NCBI GenBank assembly: GCA_029237775.1
Contig: JAQZBR010000005.1
Span: 186,001 to 250,000, forward strand
DNA: 64,000 nt
Reading direction: 5' to 3'
DNA from: Bacteroidota bacterium
GTDB lineage: Bacteria; Bacteroidota; Bacteroidia; 2-12-FULL-35-15
Position numbers and translations under genes: made by a program. Below are positions 55,550-63,937 of this stretch, piece after piece. Positions within the stretch are counted from its first letter, which is position 1. Every line of letters begins with the position of its first letter. The notes beneath the pieces are model-generated. The model did no database searches. It saw nothing but the letters and a program-made list of their open reading frames with translations, and was not told the origin of the DNA.

Positions 55550-56404
55550 TTATTGTTCAATTACAACCACTAAATATTTGGATGCGCTCCAGAAATCTTC
55601 TGCGTTTGTAATGGTCAGCTTCTCTGCTTTACCCTCAGCACCTTCGATCTTATAAGAACCTGCAGGGTGTGTGGTTACAAGCTTAGCTTTTTTCGCTCCC
55701 AATGGAATTACATTAACTGAAGTAACATCGATCTTTGTGAAGTATTCCTTATTGAAATCTTCTTTCACCTTTTGAGATTTACCTAATCCGATAAATCCGC
55801 CTTCTTTGGTCAACACATTATTCTTGATAAGCTCTTTCGCTGTTCCGTAAGCATAATAAGCAGTGTTAAGTCTTTCTGTCTTCACCTGTCCCGACTGGAT
55901 CTCTTCCTGGTAAGTAGTGTTAAGGTTTGTCATTTCGATATTCATACGCTCAAGCTGGCCTTTAAGATCGTTGATCTCTGCATCCTTTGCTTCGATATCA
56001 GCAGTTAAACGTGTGATGAACTTTTCAAGTTCTTCATTCTTCTTATTAGATGCTTTAAGCTTAGAACGCATAGTTTCCAAACGCTGCTTGTTCTTATTCA
56101 TTACATCATAGATGGATTGAATATCAGCTACGATCTGATCTTCTTTGCTTTTACGTGTTTCTGCATCTTTGCTGTTTGCAGTAACGATCTTTTCTTTTTC
56201 TTTGATTATATCAAGATTATCCTGGATCTCATTGAATCCGCGGATAAATGACTGAATGCTTGAATCCTGATTGTGGATCAGAACTTTCTGACCGCCATTC
56301 ACAGCTGTTAAGCTGTCTTCTGCAGATAAACCTCCTTCGTTATTGTGATTCTCACAACTGAAAGCGAAAGGCATAAAAGCGATCAAATAAAATAATTTTT
56401 TCAT
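55550..56404 (-). CDS. Coiled-coil lipoprotein, function unknown
   Basis: A 284-residue lipoprotein. The lipobox FAFSC gives acylated Cys17. Residues about 45-190 are nearly all helix and heptad-like coiled coil (DAETRKSKEDQIVADIQ, ETMRSKLKASNKKNEELEKF, AEINDLKGQLERMNIEM). A compact C-terminal domain (about 200-284) has GFIGLGKSQKVKEDF, TKIDVTSVNVIPL and LTITNAEDFWSASKYLVVVIEQ. The Cys is followed by ENHNN, which does not fit the K-(D/E)2 surface signal, so a periplasmic location is likelier. No function is recognised. Confidence 0.8.
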   Translation of the reverse strand: MKKLFYLIAFMPFAFSCENHNNEGGLSAEDSLTAVNGGQKVLIHNQDSSIQSFIRGFNEIQDNLDIIKEKEKIVTANSKDAETRKSKEDQIVADIQSIYDVMNKNKQRLETMRSKLKASNKKNEELEKFITRLTADIEAKDAEINDLKGQLERMNIEMTNLNTTYQEEIQSGQVKTERLNTAYYAYGTAKELIKNNVLTKEGGFIGLGKSQKVKEDFNKEYFTKIDVTSVNVIPLGAKKAKLVTTHPAGSYKIEGAEGKAEKLTITNAEDFWSASKYLVVVIEQ

Positions 56405-56570
56405 AGTCGATTGTTTTGGGTTAATTAAAAGTTTAAAAATTTACAATGCAAAGGTTCGTAATAAAAACTTATGCCAACGTAAAATTCGATACTCTGTAAC
56501 TATTTTTCGATTGTTAGCGGAAACAAAGATATATTAAAACCTAACATTGGGAAGCGGAAGTAAAAAATGC

Positions 56571-57755
56571 TTAATCTTCCCCGCTCAGATCGGTTCCGGA
56601 TCCGTTTTCACTCAGGATCTTTAAGACACCTTCAACATGGTAAGTTGAGCGGTTAAACCTGTTGGAAAGCACAATAATGGTAGCTTTGTCGGCCGGCCTC
56701 CGCATAAACAGTGTGCTGTAACCATGCCACCAGCCGTTATGATAAATGATCTTCGGATTTTTTCCATCATCGATGGTTCTCCAGCCATAACCGTAATTCC
56801 GTTTTCCTTTGTGCTCGTTAGAATAACCCTGAAAAGCTTCTTCGATCGTGTTTGACTTTAGCAGCTTGTCAGAATACAAAGCCTGGTCCCATTTGAACAT
56901 GTCATCAATGGTCGAGTAAACACCTTTATCGCCATAAACATCATCGGCATAGGTATCCTCTTCAGGCTTGCTTGAACCATTGTACCCAATCGTTTTATTC
57001 TTGTACTGCTGATCTGTCTTTGTATCGTGGATCCATGTATTGGTCATGCCGAGCGGAATGAAAATATTCTCACGCATAAACTCCGGAAAAGTTTCTCCTG
57101 AAGCTTTCTCCACAATCATAGCCAGCAAGGCGTAATTCGTGTTGCAATATTCGAATTTCTTTCCGGGCTTTGCATACACTTCGGGCTTATGCGCCTTCAT
57201 GATCTCGAACATGGCAGCATTGTTAAAGCAGTTGCCGTTATAATTATTCGGCCTATCGCAATACGGCTCGCAGAAATAAACATAATTCCCAAGACCTGAG
57301 CGGTGCGTTAGCAGCATTTGAATCGTAATGCCGGAATAAGGAAAACCGGGAAGATATTTTTGAACCGAGTCGCTTAGTTTAATCAGGCCTTTATCTTTCA
57401 ATAACAATACGGCAGCAGCGGTTAGGGTTTTGGATGCGGATGCCAGCTGAAATGCAGAATTCAATTGTAGTGAATCCTTTGTTTTAAAATTAGAATATCC
57501 GAAGGCCTTTTTGAAGATCACCACTCCGTGCTGAGCAACCAGAACGCAGCCATTGAAGCCGGCATGCTTCACTTTATTTTTGAAGAGCGTATCGATCTGG
57601 TACGCTTTTTCCTTTGCGTGAATTTTAAGCAAGAGCTTATTGATGCTGTCCTGATTGACACGTGGTGCTTCAGCCTTAGCATTCTCTGTCGGAGAAGATC
57701 CGCACGCAAATAGTAGAACAAAAAGAGAAAATGATAGAAATAATTTCACTCGCAT
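56571..57755 (-). CDS. Beta-lactamase-family serine hydrolase lipoprotein
   Basis: A 394-residue class C beta-lactamase/DD-peptidase-fold protein. Lipobox LFACGS with Cys18. The catalytic Ser106-x-x-Lys109 occurs in LASASKTLT, the Tyr-x-Asn motif in FEYCNTNYAL, and a later His-x-Gly-type motif in IIYHNGWWHGYSTLF. The family includes D-aminopeptidases and esterases as well as penicillin-binding proteins, and function here is open. It starts 3 nt after the RRM gene stop, so the two are probably co-transcribed. Confidence 0.88.
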   Translation of the reverse strand: MRVKLFLSFSLFVLLFACGSSPTENAKAEAPRVNQDSINKLLLKIHAKEKAYQIDTLFKNKVKHAGFNGCVLVAQHGVVIFKKAFGYSNFKTKDSLQLNSAFQLASASKTLTAAAVLLLKDKGLIKLSDSVQKYLPGFPYSGITIQMLLTHRSGLGNYVYFCEPYCDRPNNYNGNCFNNAAMFEIMKAHKPEVYAKPGKKFEYCNTNYALLAMIVEKASGETFPEFMRENIFIPLGMTNTWIHDTKTDQQYKNKTIGYNGSSKPEEDTYADDVYGDKGVYSTIDDMFKWDQALYSDKLLKSNTIEEAFQGYSNEHKGKRNYGYGWRTIDDGKNPKIIYHNGWWHGYSTLFMRRPADKATIIVLSNRFNRSTYHVEGVLKILSENGSGTDLSGED

Positions 57756-57758
57756 CTG

Positions 57759-58016
57759 CTAAAACCTTCTCCTCTCCTCTGCTTCAGAAACCTCAAGCAC
57801 TCTTCCACGAATCTCTTTTCCATTAAGAGCTTCAATGGCTTTAAGTCCGTCTTCTTTTTTTGCCATTTCCAAAAAGGCATATCCTTTGGATTCCCATGTG
57901 ATCTTATCGTACACAATCTTTGTATCCACCACTTTGCCATACTGAGCAAAAAGTCCTTCTAACTGCATCTCATTTATATCTCTGTCGAGATTCTTTACAA
58001 AAAGTTTCATCATCAA
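57759..58016 (-). CDS. Small RNA-binding protein with one RRM domain
   Basis: A 85-residue protein that is almost entirely one RNA-recognition motif: RNP2 KLFVKNL, RNP1 KGYAFLEM, then IEALNGKEIRGRVLEVSEA. The aromatic positions for RNA stacking (Phe in RNP2 and Tyr/Phe in RNP1) are present. Such RRM proteins are common in Bacteroidota and cyanobacteria, where they bind mRNA or act in cold adaptation. A TAAATTTG box (58053-58060, minus strand) lies 37 nt upstream. Three start ATGs are clustered; the first was kept. Confidence 0.9.
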   Translation of the reverse strand: MMMKLFVKNLDRDINEMQLEGLFAQYGKVVDTKIVYDKITWESKGYAFLEMAKKEDGLKAIEALNGKEIRGRVLEVSEAEERRRF

Positions 58017-58073
58017 AAATTTATTACCGCGCCTTCATTGGTGGATATGCCGCAAATTTAAGAATCTCATTGA

Positions 58074-58105
58074 ATTGTTGGTCTGATATTTTATAGCTAA
58101 ATTTG
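58074..58105 (+). promoter_or_regulatory. Bacteroidota-type promoter of the barrel-like gene
   Basis: ATTG (58074-58077), 20-nt spacer, then TAAATTTG (58098-58105), a full match to TAnnTTTG, 21 nt before the ATG at 58126. Confidence 0.6.
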
Positions 58106-58125
58106 AAATATTATCATTTTTGAGT

Positions 58126-58761
58126 ATGAAAACTTTTTTTACTTCTTTTCTGATTTTAATTGCAGTCCTTGATCTTTCTGCACAGGAAGATGATTATAAT
58201 CGACCAAAATCAAAGCTTAAGCCGGCTGACAGGATCAGCGCGAGTGTATCTGCGGGAACATCTGTAAGCTTTTCCCGAAATACAACAGGAAGTTCCTTCT
58301 CCACTTTTATCGCTCCAACTCTTAAATACAAACTGACAGAAAGATTTTCTGTCACCGGAGGATTATTCCATTATAATTTAGCGCCAAACAGTATTTACTC
58401 GAACCGGACTGAATCGATTATGAATAACACCCGGGTTAATTCTTCCGGAAATCTTGTGTTTGCAGGTGCTGAATACAAGTTAAATAAAAAGCTATTGCTT
58501 TCAGGAGCTATGATGGTGGATGCTCAGAACAAGACATTGAACAGAAACAATTATAAAGCGCTTTCTTTGGGAATGGATTACAAACTTTCGGAACATTCCT
58601 CGATCGGTTTCAGAGCAACCGTTTCAGAAGGCTCAACCGACTATATGTTTGATCCTGCTAGGGGAACTTATAATTACAATCCCGTTTTAGGAAATTCATT
58701 TGGGAATGCTATCGGTGGGTTCGGGCAGTGGGGTGCGGATGAGCTGAATCGGATCAGATAG
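58126..58761 (+). CDS. Secreted beta-barrel-like protein, function unknown
   Basis: A 211-residue protein from the ATG at 58126 (a TTG two codons earlier is weaker). Signal peptide (KTFFTSFLILIAVLDLSAQ), then a Lys-rich stretch and a run of alternating strands (ISASVSAGTSVSFSRN, FIAPTLKYKLTERFSVTGGLFHYNL, LVFAGAEYKLNKKLLLSGAMMVD, LSLGMDYKLSEHSSIGFRATVSEG) typical of small outer-membrane barrels. Not assigned to a family. Transcribed divergently from the RRM gene; a palindromic region separates it from the convergent topoisomerase gene. Confidence 0.78.
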   Translation: MKTFFTSFLILIAVLDLSAQEDDYNRPKSKLKPADRISASVSAGTSVSFSRNTTGSSFSTFIAPTLKYKLTERFSVTGGLFHYNLAPNSIYSNRTESIMNNTRVNSSGNLVFAGAEYKLNKKLLLSGAMMVDAQNKTLNRNNYKALSLGMDYKLSEHSSIGFRATVSEGSTDYMFDPARGTYNYNPVLGNSFGNAIGGFGQWGADELNRIR

Positions 58762-58772
58762 GCATCGTTTTA

Positions 58773-58834
58773 GTTTATCGATAGCCTGAAGATTCTCAGA
58801 GATCCCGTGTCGTGGCACGGGATGACCGATAAAC
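58773..58834. repeat. REP-like palindrome between convergent genes
   Basis: Contains the core ATCCCGTG-(6 nt)-CACGGGAT at 58802-58823, as at 12709-12729, enclosed by an outer inverted pair GTTTATCG (58773-58780) / CGATAAAC (58827-58834). It may also serve as terminator for both genes. Confidence 0.6.
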
Positions 58835-58843
58835 CCGTTCGAA

Positions 58844-61213
58844 TCAGGACAACATCAACTCCGCGTTCTCATTCAGTTTTAGTTTCCCGTTCAGCTTCTT
58901 TCCATCAACCACAAATCCTTTAATCTCAGCAGTTTCACCTTTTTTGATCAGTGACTGGATCTGGCTTTCATTTAATTGTTTGCCCATGAACTCAAACGGC
59001 AACCTCATCTTGCAACCATTTTTCCAGTCGCTGCAGCCATAAGCTGAATTTCCTTTTAAAATACTTCCCGTTTTACATTTAGGGCAAACAAGCGGAGGAG
59101 CTTCCTTTTTAGCCTTAGGTGCAGCCACTTCCTTCTCCTCAAATTCGATATTGAATGAAGATGTTAATTTTAAAAGTCCGTCCTTCTTTTCAGAACCCAT
59201 TGAAAACCCTTTGATCACTGGTGTTTTACCCTTGTCGGCCAAGGCATTTATTTGTGCATCTGAAAGCTTTTTGCCCATCAGCTCAAAGGGGATCTTGAAA
59301 TCGCAGCCATTTTTGAAATTGCTGCAACCGAAGGCAGATTTGCCTTTCAGCATATTTCCGCTTTTACATTTCGGACAAGTCGTTTTCGTTTCAGACTTCT
59401 GTTTTGTTTTTGTTTCAGCGCTTTCCACCGCAATGCGCTTGCCCGATTCACTCTTTACCTGCACCACCAGATCACTTACCATCTGCTTCATCTCCTGCAA
59501 AAATGCATCCGCCTGGTACTCACCTTTTTCGATCTGGCGTAATTTAAACTCCCAGTTACCGGTCATTTCAGCTGACTTTAAAAGCTCGTTATTGATTGTC
59601 TGGATGAGCTCCATTCCAGTGATAGTTGGAACAATATTTTTTCTTTCCCTGCGGATATAATTTCTTCTGAAAAGAGTTTCAATGATCGCGGCTCGCGTGG
59701 AAGGCCTTCCAATTCCGTTGTCTTTCATCAGGTCGCGCAATTCCTCGTCCTCTACCTGCTTACCTGCAGTCTCCATAGCGCGCAGTAATGTTGCCTCTGT
59801 GTATGGTTTGGGTGCTGACGTTTTACCTTCCGCTAAATAAGCTTCATGTTTTCCTTTTTCACCGGCTACAAATTCCGGCAGCAATTGAACTTCATCCTTT
59901 TCATCTTCATCCAGCTTTTCTTTGCTGTACACAACTCTCCAGCCTTCATCCAGGATCTGCTTTCCATTTGCCTTGAACTCTACTTCCTTTACTTTACCTA
60001 AAACCACAGTGTTCGACACTTCACAATCAGGATAAAAAGCGGCAATAAAACGCTTCGCGATCACATCGTACACCTGCGCTTCTGCTCCACCCAGCCCTTG
60101 CGCACGCACATCAGTCGGAATGATCGCATGGTGATCTGTTACTTTTTTATCATCAAACACTTTCGTTGATTTTCTTATCGGCTCTTTAAGTAATGGCGAA
60201 ACGAGATTGCTGTAATTCACCATTTGCTGCATGATCCCGGATATTTTCGGATACATGTCTTCAGGAAGGTAAGTCGTATCTACGCGCGGATAGGTGACGA
60301 GCTTTCTCTCGTAAAGATTTTGAATAGTTTTCAGCGTATCATCCGCAGAATATCCGAATTTTTTGTTGCATTCAACCTGCAATGATGTAAGGTCAAACAA
60401 TCGTGGCGATGATTCTTTTCCTTTTTTTGTTTCTACCGAGGTGATCTCGAAGTCTCCATCTTTTATTGATGCGAGAAGCTCTTCGGCTTTGTTCTTTTCA
60501 TCACCGTTGAATCTATCGAGCTGAGCGTTAAAAACAACATCACGATATTTTGTTTTTAATTCAAAGAATACTGCCGAACGAAAATTATTTATTTCGATCT
60601 GCCTGTTCACGATCATTGCTAAAGTTGGTGTCTGCACCCTCCCAACCGATAAAACCTGCCGGTTACCATTACCATATTTAATCGTGTATAAACGTGTTGC
60701 GTTCATCCCAAGCAGCCAATCAGCGGCAGCACGAGAATATCCGGCATGGTAAAGACTGTCATAATCTTTAGCATCTTTCAATTTCTTAAACCCCTCACGA
60801 ATCGCTTCCTCTGTCAGTGAAGAGATCCATAAGCGTTTCATTGGTTTTCGACAATTCGATTTTGCAAGTACCCATCTTTGAATGAGCTCTCCTTCCTGTC
60901 CGGCATCACCGCAGTTTATGATCTCAGCGGCATTTTCAAATAATGTTGATATGGTATTGAATTGCTTTTCTATTCCTTTATCATTCTTCAGCTTGATCCC
61001 GAATTTCATGGGAAGGATCGGAAGCATGTTCAGGTTCCATTCGCGGTATGCGCTGTCGTATTCGTGAGGTTCCTTTAGCTCGCAAAGATGTCCGAACGTC
61101 CAGGTCACTTGATATCCATTCCCTTCCCAATAGCCATCCTTGCGCTGTTTAGCGCCCACGATATCGGCAATCTCTTTAGCTACACTTGGTTTTTCGGCAA
61201 TACAAACTTTCAT
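58844..61213 (-). CDS. topB: DNA topoisomerase III with tandem zinc-finger C-terminal domains
   Basis: A 789-residue type IA topoisomerase. The Toprim domain opens CIAEKPSVAKEIADIVGA and includes NCGDAGQEGELI. The catalytic tyrosine is Tyr308 in KLVTYPRVDTTYLPEDM. HAIIPTD and NGIGRPSTRAAIIETLFRRNYI are also family blocks. The C-terminal ~180 residues hold two near-identical modules (CPKCKSGNMLKGKSAFGCSNFKNGCDFKIPFELMGKKL and its partner), each a four-Cys zinc ribbon followed by a LSDAQI-IKGF domain. It should resolve catenanes and recombination intermediates. The promoter may be the TAACTTTG box at 61292-61299 on the minus strand. Confidence 0.93.
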   Translation of the reverse strand: MKVCIAEKPSVAKEIADIVGAKQRKDGYWEGNGYQVTWTFGHLCELKEPHEYDSAYREWNLNMLPILPMKFGIKLKNDKGIEKQFNTISTLFENAAEIINCGDAGQEGELIQRWVLAKSNCRKPMKRLWISSLTEEAIREGFKKLKDAKDYDSLYHAGYSRAAADWLLGMNATRLYTIKYGNGNRQVLSVGRVQTPTLAMIVNRQIEINNFRSAVFFELKTKYRDVVFNAQLDRFNGDEKNKAEELLASIKDGDFEITSVETKKGKESSPRLFDLTSLQVECNKKFGYSADDTLKTIQNLYERKLVTYPRVDTTYLPEDMYPKISGIMQQMVNYSNLVSPLLKEPIRKSTKVFDDKKVTDHHAIIPTDVRAQGLGGAEAQVYDVIAKRFIAAFYPDCEVSNTVVLGKVKEVEFKANGKQILDEGWRVVYSKEKLDEDEKDEVQLLPEFVAGEKGKHEAYLAEGKTSAPKPYTEATLLRAMETAGKQVEDEELRDLMKDNGIGRPSTRAAIIETLFRRNYIRRERKNIVPTITGMELIQTINNELLKSAEMTGNWEFKLRQIEKGEYQADAFLQEMKQMVSDLVVQVKSESGKRIAVESAETKTKQKSETKTTCPKCKSGNMLKGKSAFGCSNFKNGCDFKIPFELMGKKLSDAQINALADKGKTPVIKGFSMGSEKKDGLLKLTSSFNIEFEEKEVAAPKAKKEAPPLVCPKCKTGSILKGNSAYGCSDWKNGCKMRLPFEFMGKQLNESQIQSLIKKGETAEIKGFVVDGKKLNGKLKLNENAELMLS

Positions 61214-61356
61214 TCGACAAGTATTTTTTTGGCTTTTGAAACATCATTTGTCCATTCCGGCACTATTCCAGGACAATTTTGTTTCGTCTCCCAAAGTTAG
61301 CAATGCCATTAGTTTTCAGCGGAAAATGATTTAAAGTTTTATCAACATATTTTATT

Positions 61357-61364
61357 TAAATTTG
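61357..61364 (+). promoter_or_regulatory. -7 promoter box upstream of the 51-residue gene
   Basis: TAAATTTG, an exact TAnnTTTG match, 17 nt before the ATG at 61381. No clear -33 TTTG at the expected spacing, so only the -7 element is called. Confidence 0.45.
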
Positions 61365-61380
61365 GGGAGAATAAAAAAAA

Positions 61381-61536
61381 ATGGCACAGAAGAAAAAAGG
61401 CATCATAAATAAAGAAGAGTGTGAGCAGATCATCCTGAACAGGACACACACTGAACGTTTTGAAATGCTTATGAAGCTTATACGTATCGGCAGGATGCTA
61501 AAAACAGCGAAGATTATTAAATCAAACAGAGATTAA
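61381..61536 (+). CDS. Conserved-looking small basic protein, 51 residues
   Basis: An ATG-to-TAA ORF of 51 codons, below usual length cut-offs. The protein starts [20 protein letters not shown] and ends [17 protein letters not shown]; it is strongly basic at the C-terminus and mostly helical, with one Cys. A good -7 promoter box lies just upstream and the cyclophilin gene begins 14 nt after its stop, so both are likely on one transcript. No family recognised. The codon use (AAA, GAA, ATC, CTT) looks like its neighbours. Confidence 0.65.
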   Translation: MAQKKKGIINKEECEQIILNRTHTERFEMLMKLIRIGRMLKTAKIIKSNRD

Positions 61537-61549
61537 ATTAATTTCAAAA

Positions 61550-62152
61550 ATGAAAAAAACACTATTTACGATTTTCTTATCGCTTCTTACACTTTCATCT
61601 TTTGCAAAAGAGAAAAAACCAAAACTTGAAAAAGGACTTTATGCTGAAATGACAACCTCGAAAGGTGTAATACTCCTTAAGCTGGAATTTGAAAAAGTTC
61701 CTTTAACGACCGCAAACTTTGTCGCTCTTGCTGAAGGAAAAATGAAGAACAGTGCTAAGAAAGAAGGTAAGCCATTTTATGACAGTCTGAAATTTCATCG
61801 CGTGATCCCGAATTTCATGATTCAGGGCGGTGACCCGGCAGGTAATGGTTCTGGCGGTCCTGGCTATAAATTCAAAGATGAATTCGTTGCTGATCTAAAA
61901 CACACTGGCCCGGGAATTCTTTCTATGGCCAACGCGGGTCCCGGAACGAATGGCTCCCAATTTTTTATCACACACGTTGCAACTCCATGGCTTGACAATC
62001 GTCATACGGTTTTCGGACATGTTGTAACCGGACAGGAGGTTGTGAATGCAATACAACAAAATGATACAATCATCAAAGTAAAGATCATCCGTAAAGGAAA
62101 AGCCGCTAAAAAATTCAAAGCGGATAAGGTTTTTACGGAGCTGAATAAGTAG
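61550..62152 (+). CDS. Secreted cyclophilin-type peptidyl-prolyl isomerase
   Basis: A 200-residue prolyl isomerase for folding of exported proteins. A signal peptide ([18 protein letters not shown]) is followed by the cyclophilin domain: [37 protein letters not shown] (catalytic Arg in FHRV), [19 protein letters not shown] and [19 protein letters not shown]. The domain lacks the long loop of some bacterial PpiA proteins. It follows the 51-residue gene by 14 nt. A 245-bp repeat-bearing spacer lies downstream. Confidence 0.94.
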   Translation: MKKTLFTIFLSLLTLSSFAKEKKPKLEKGLYAEMTTSKGVILLKLEFEKVPLTTANFVALAEGKMKNSAKKEGKPFYDSLKFHRVIPNFMIQGGDPAGNGSGGPGYKFKDEFVADLKHTGPGILSMANAGPGTNGSQFFITHVATPWLDNRHTVFGHVVTGQEVVNAIQQNDTIIKVKIIRKGKAAKKFKADKVFTELNK

Positions 62153-62160
62153 TACTGCGT

Positions 62161-62397
62161 TAGGAGTCGGAAGAGCGGAGTTGGGAGTTAGTAGTTTGGG
62201 AGTTCGAAGACAAACGCACGTTCTCGATACATTTTTTCTGAAAAGGAAAAAACACTCGAACTGACATTCGCACACATCGATCAGAAGATCATTATTCGCT
62301 GATTCGGTTTCGCAAAACACAGATTCGTAAATTCGTATCAATTCGGTATCCGTACCACCTCTTCGTAGATTCGTAAAGATTAGTAAATTCGTAGATA
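62161..62397. repeat. Intergenic repeat cluster with dispersed element copy 2
   Basis: A purine-rich run (62161-62209; units like GGAGTTGGGAGTT) is followed by the dispersed element (62215-62359; opposite orientation to 14894-14992) and by further ATTCGTA-type units up to the ATG at 62398. No ORF here is supported. Confidence 0.6.
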
Positions 62398-62667
62398 ATG
62401 CAAGCAACAGTAGAAATATCCATGTACGCCCTTGAAGATGGCTACGAACAAAAAGTGATTGATTTCATTCAGCGCGTGAAGCGCAATAAAAATATACGTG
62501 TTGAAGTTAACGGACTTAGCACTCAGCTTTTCGGAGAGTATGATGAACTGATGGATCTATTAAAAAATGAAATGAGGTCATCCTTTGAAAACGGAAAAGC
62601 TGTATTTCTGGTAAAGCTGGCGGGAAGCGAGCTGACAAAAGAAAAGCTACCCGATGTGTTGAAATAA
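62398..62667 (+). CDS. YkoF/MTH1187-like thiamine-binding-family protein
   Basis: A 89-residue protein with a ferredoxin-like strand-helix order: ATVEISMYALEDGYEQKVIDFIQRVKRN, IRVEVNGLSTQLFGEYDELMDLLKNEM and KAVFLVKLAGSEL. The opening and the STQLFGEYDEL block resemble the MTH1187/YkoF thiamine-binding group, but the match is by eye. Its start is directly after the repeat cluster; the neighbour at 62710 starts 42 nt later. Confidence 0.65.
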   Translation: MQATVEISMYALEDGYEQKVIDFIQRVKRNKNIRVEVNGLSTQLFGEYDELMDLLKNEMRSSFENGKAVFLVKLAGSELTKEKLPDVLK

Positions 62668-62709
62668 AAACGGCACGATTATTTACCTCTTTGTTACAAA
62701 CAAAAACCT

Positions 62710-63276
62710 ATGAAAAAGATCATTCTTTCACTTTTTTTAATAGCAACAGTGATATTCCTTTCTTTTAAAACTCCGGGAGCCGTTGGCAAAATGTTTCCTG
62801 ATATAAGCTGTGAAAACTATGAAGGAAAAATGGTAAATATCCCAACGGATACCAAAGGGAAATACACTTTAATAGCAATGGCTTTCAGTACTGCCGCGGA
62901 AGATGATTTAAAAACCTGGATCAATCCTGTCTATAATAAATTCATTGGAAAACTGGATGCTTCGCAGGCTGATGTTTTTGACGTGAGCTACGATTACGAC
63001 ATCAATCTATATTTCATCCCAATGTTTACAGGTGCGAACCAGCTTGCAAGCAAATCCTCAAAGGAAAAGATCAAGGAGAAGACTGATAAAGAACTATACC
63101 CTTATTTGCTGTTTTATGACGGAGGCAAAACATATAAAGAAGAACTTGATTTTCAGAAAAGAGATATTCCTTATTTCTTCGTTCTGGATAAAACCGGAAA
63201 GGTTGCTTACACTACCTCAGGGAAATACGATGATAAGAAAATGGAAAAGATCCTTGATATTATCGAGGAAAATTAA
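62710..63276 (+). CDS. Secreted thioredoxin-fold-like protein without redox cysteines
   Basis: A 188-residue protein with a signal peptide (KKIILSLFLIATVIFLSF). The rest has the strand-helix order of a peroxiredoxin/thioredoxin domain (MFPDISCENYEGKMVNIPTDTKGKYTLIAMAFSTAAEDDL, IPYFFVLDKTGKVAYTTSGKYDDKKMEKI) but only one cysteine and no CxxC, so it is unlikely to be a redox enzyme. Function unknown. Its TAA stop shares TTAA with the convergent gene. Confidence 0.72.
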   Translation: MKKIILSLFLIATVIFLSFKTPGAVGKMFPDISCENYEGKMVNIPTDTKGKYTLIAMAFSTAAEDDLKTWINPVYNKFIGKLDASQADVFDVSYDYDINLYFIPMFTGANQLASKSSKEKIKEKTDKELYPYLLFYDGGKTYKEELDFQKRDIPYFFVLDKTGKVAYTTSGKYDDKKMEKILDIIEEN

Positions 63277-63740
63277 GCCATTGAGCTTAGTAATCTAAAA
63301 AGCTTATCATCGGTGATCAGGCAGCCCGTCTGGAGCAATTCAAAAACTTCAAGCTGTTTTTCTTTTTCATATTTTCGTTCGGAGCGGATAATATTTACTG
63401 AAGCATTGTCGGCTTCATTCCATTGCTTCATAACCGCATCTGAAGTAAGATCCAGATGACTATTATCTTTTACACGTAAACCGATTAACTGTACATTCTC
63501 TGCTGCGAAATGAAACAGATTCAGAGACTTGGCATCGCGGTATTCAAGATAATTTATTTTACTCAACACCTTATCGTACACCACGTCACTGAACACATCT
63601 ATCAGTTCATTTGCTTTATCATTTTCATTCTGCTTCATTTTCTCCCAATCCGGCCCGGTAATTTGTGCCGATGCAAGAAAGTTGATAAAGTCAGCCTCCA
63701 GGGCTTTCAACTCTTCAGGTGTAAGTCTTTTGTATTTCAT
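63273..63740 (-). CDS. DUF6495-like protein, function unknown
   Basis: A 155-residue soluble protein from the ATG at 63740; the longer frame to 63803 has no advantage. Opening KYKRLTPEELKALEADFINFLASAQITGPDWEKMK matches a Bacteroidota-only family I recall as DUF6495. It includes LEYRDAKSLNLFHFAAENVQLIGL and ends QTGCLITDDKLFRLLSSM. The helical composition gives no functional clue. Divergent from the peptidase T start across about 200 bp. Confidence 0.75.
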   Translation of the reverse strand: MKYKRLTPEELKALEADFINFLASAQITGPDWEKMKQNENDKANELIDVFSDVVYDKVLSKINYLEYRDAKSLNLFHFAAENVQLIGLRVKDNSHLDLTSDAVMKQWNEADNASVNIIRSERKYEKEKQLEVFELLQTGCLITDDKLFRLLSSMA

Positions 63741-63937
63741 GATTGATTTTTTTAAACCTATCTCTGCCGTCTGCGAGAATAAATCATTTTGATAATTGCA
63801 CAAAATTACGGTAATTCGTGTTTGGTTGATTGGTTAATTAGGGATTAGTTATTTAGACTTCTCCTAAATCATCTACCTATAGATTTTTTTGCTCTGGTGC
63901 CTCATTTAACCCATTTAACTTATTTAACTATTAACCA

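Noticed and set aside
61895-62407. 170-codon minus-strand ORF over the cyclophilin gene and repeat cluster
   Set aside because: It is antisense to the clear cyclophilin domain and uses the repeat region for its N-terminus.
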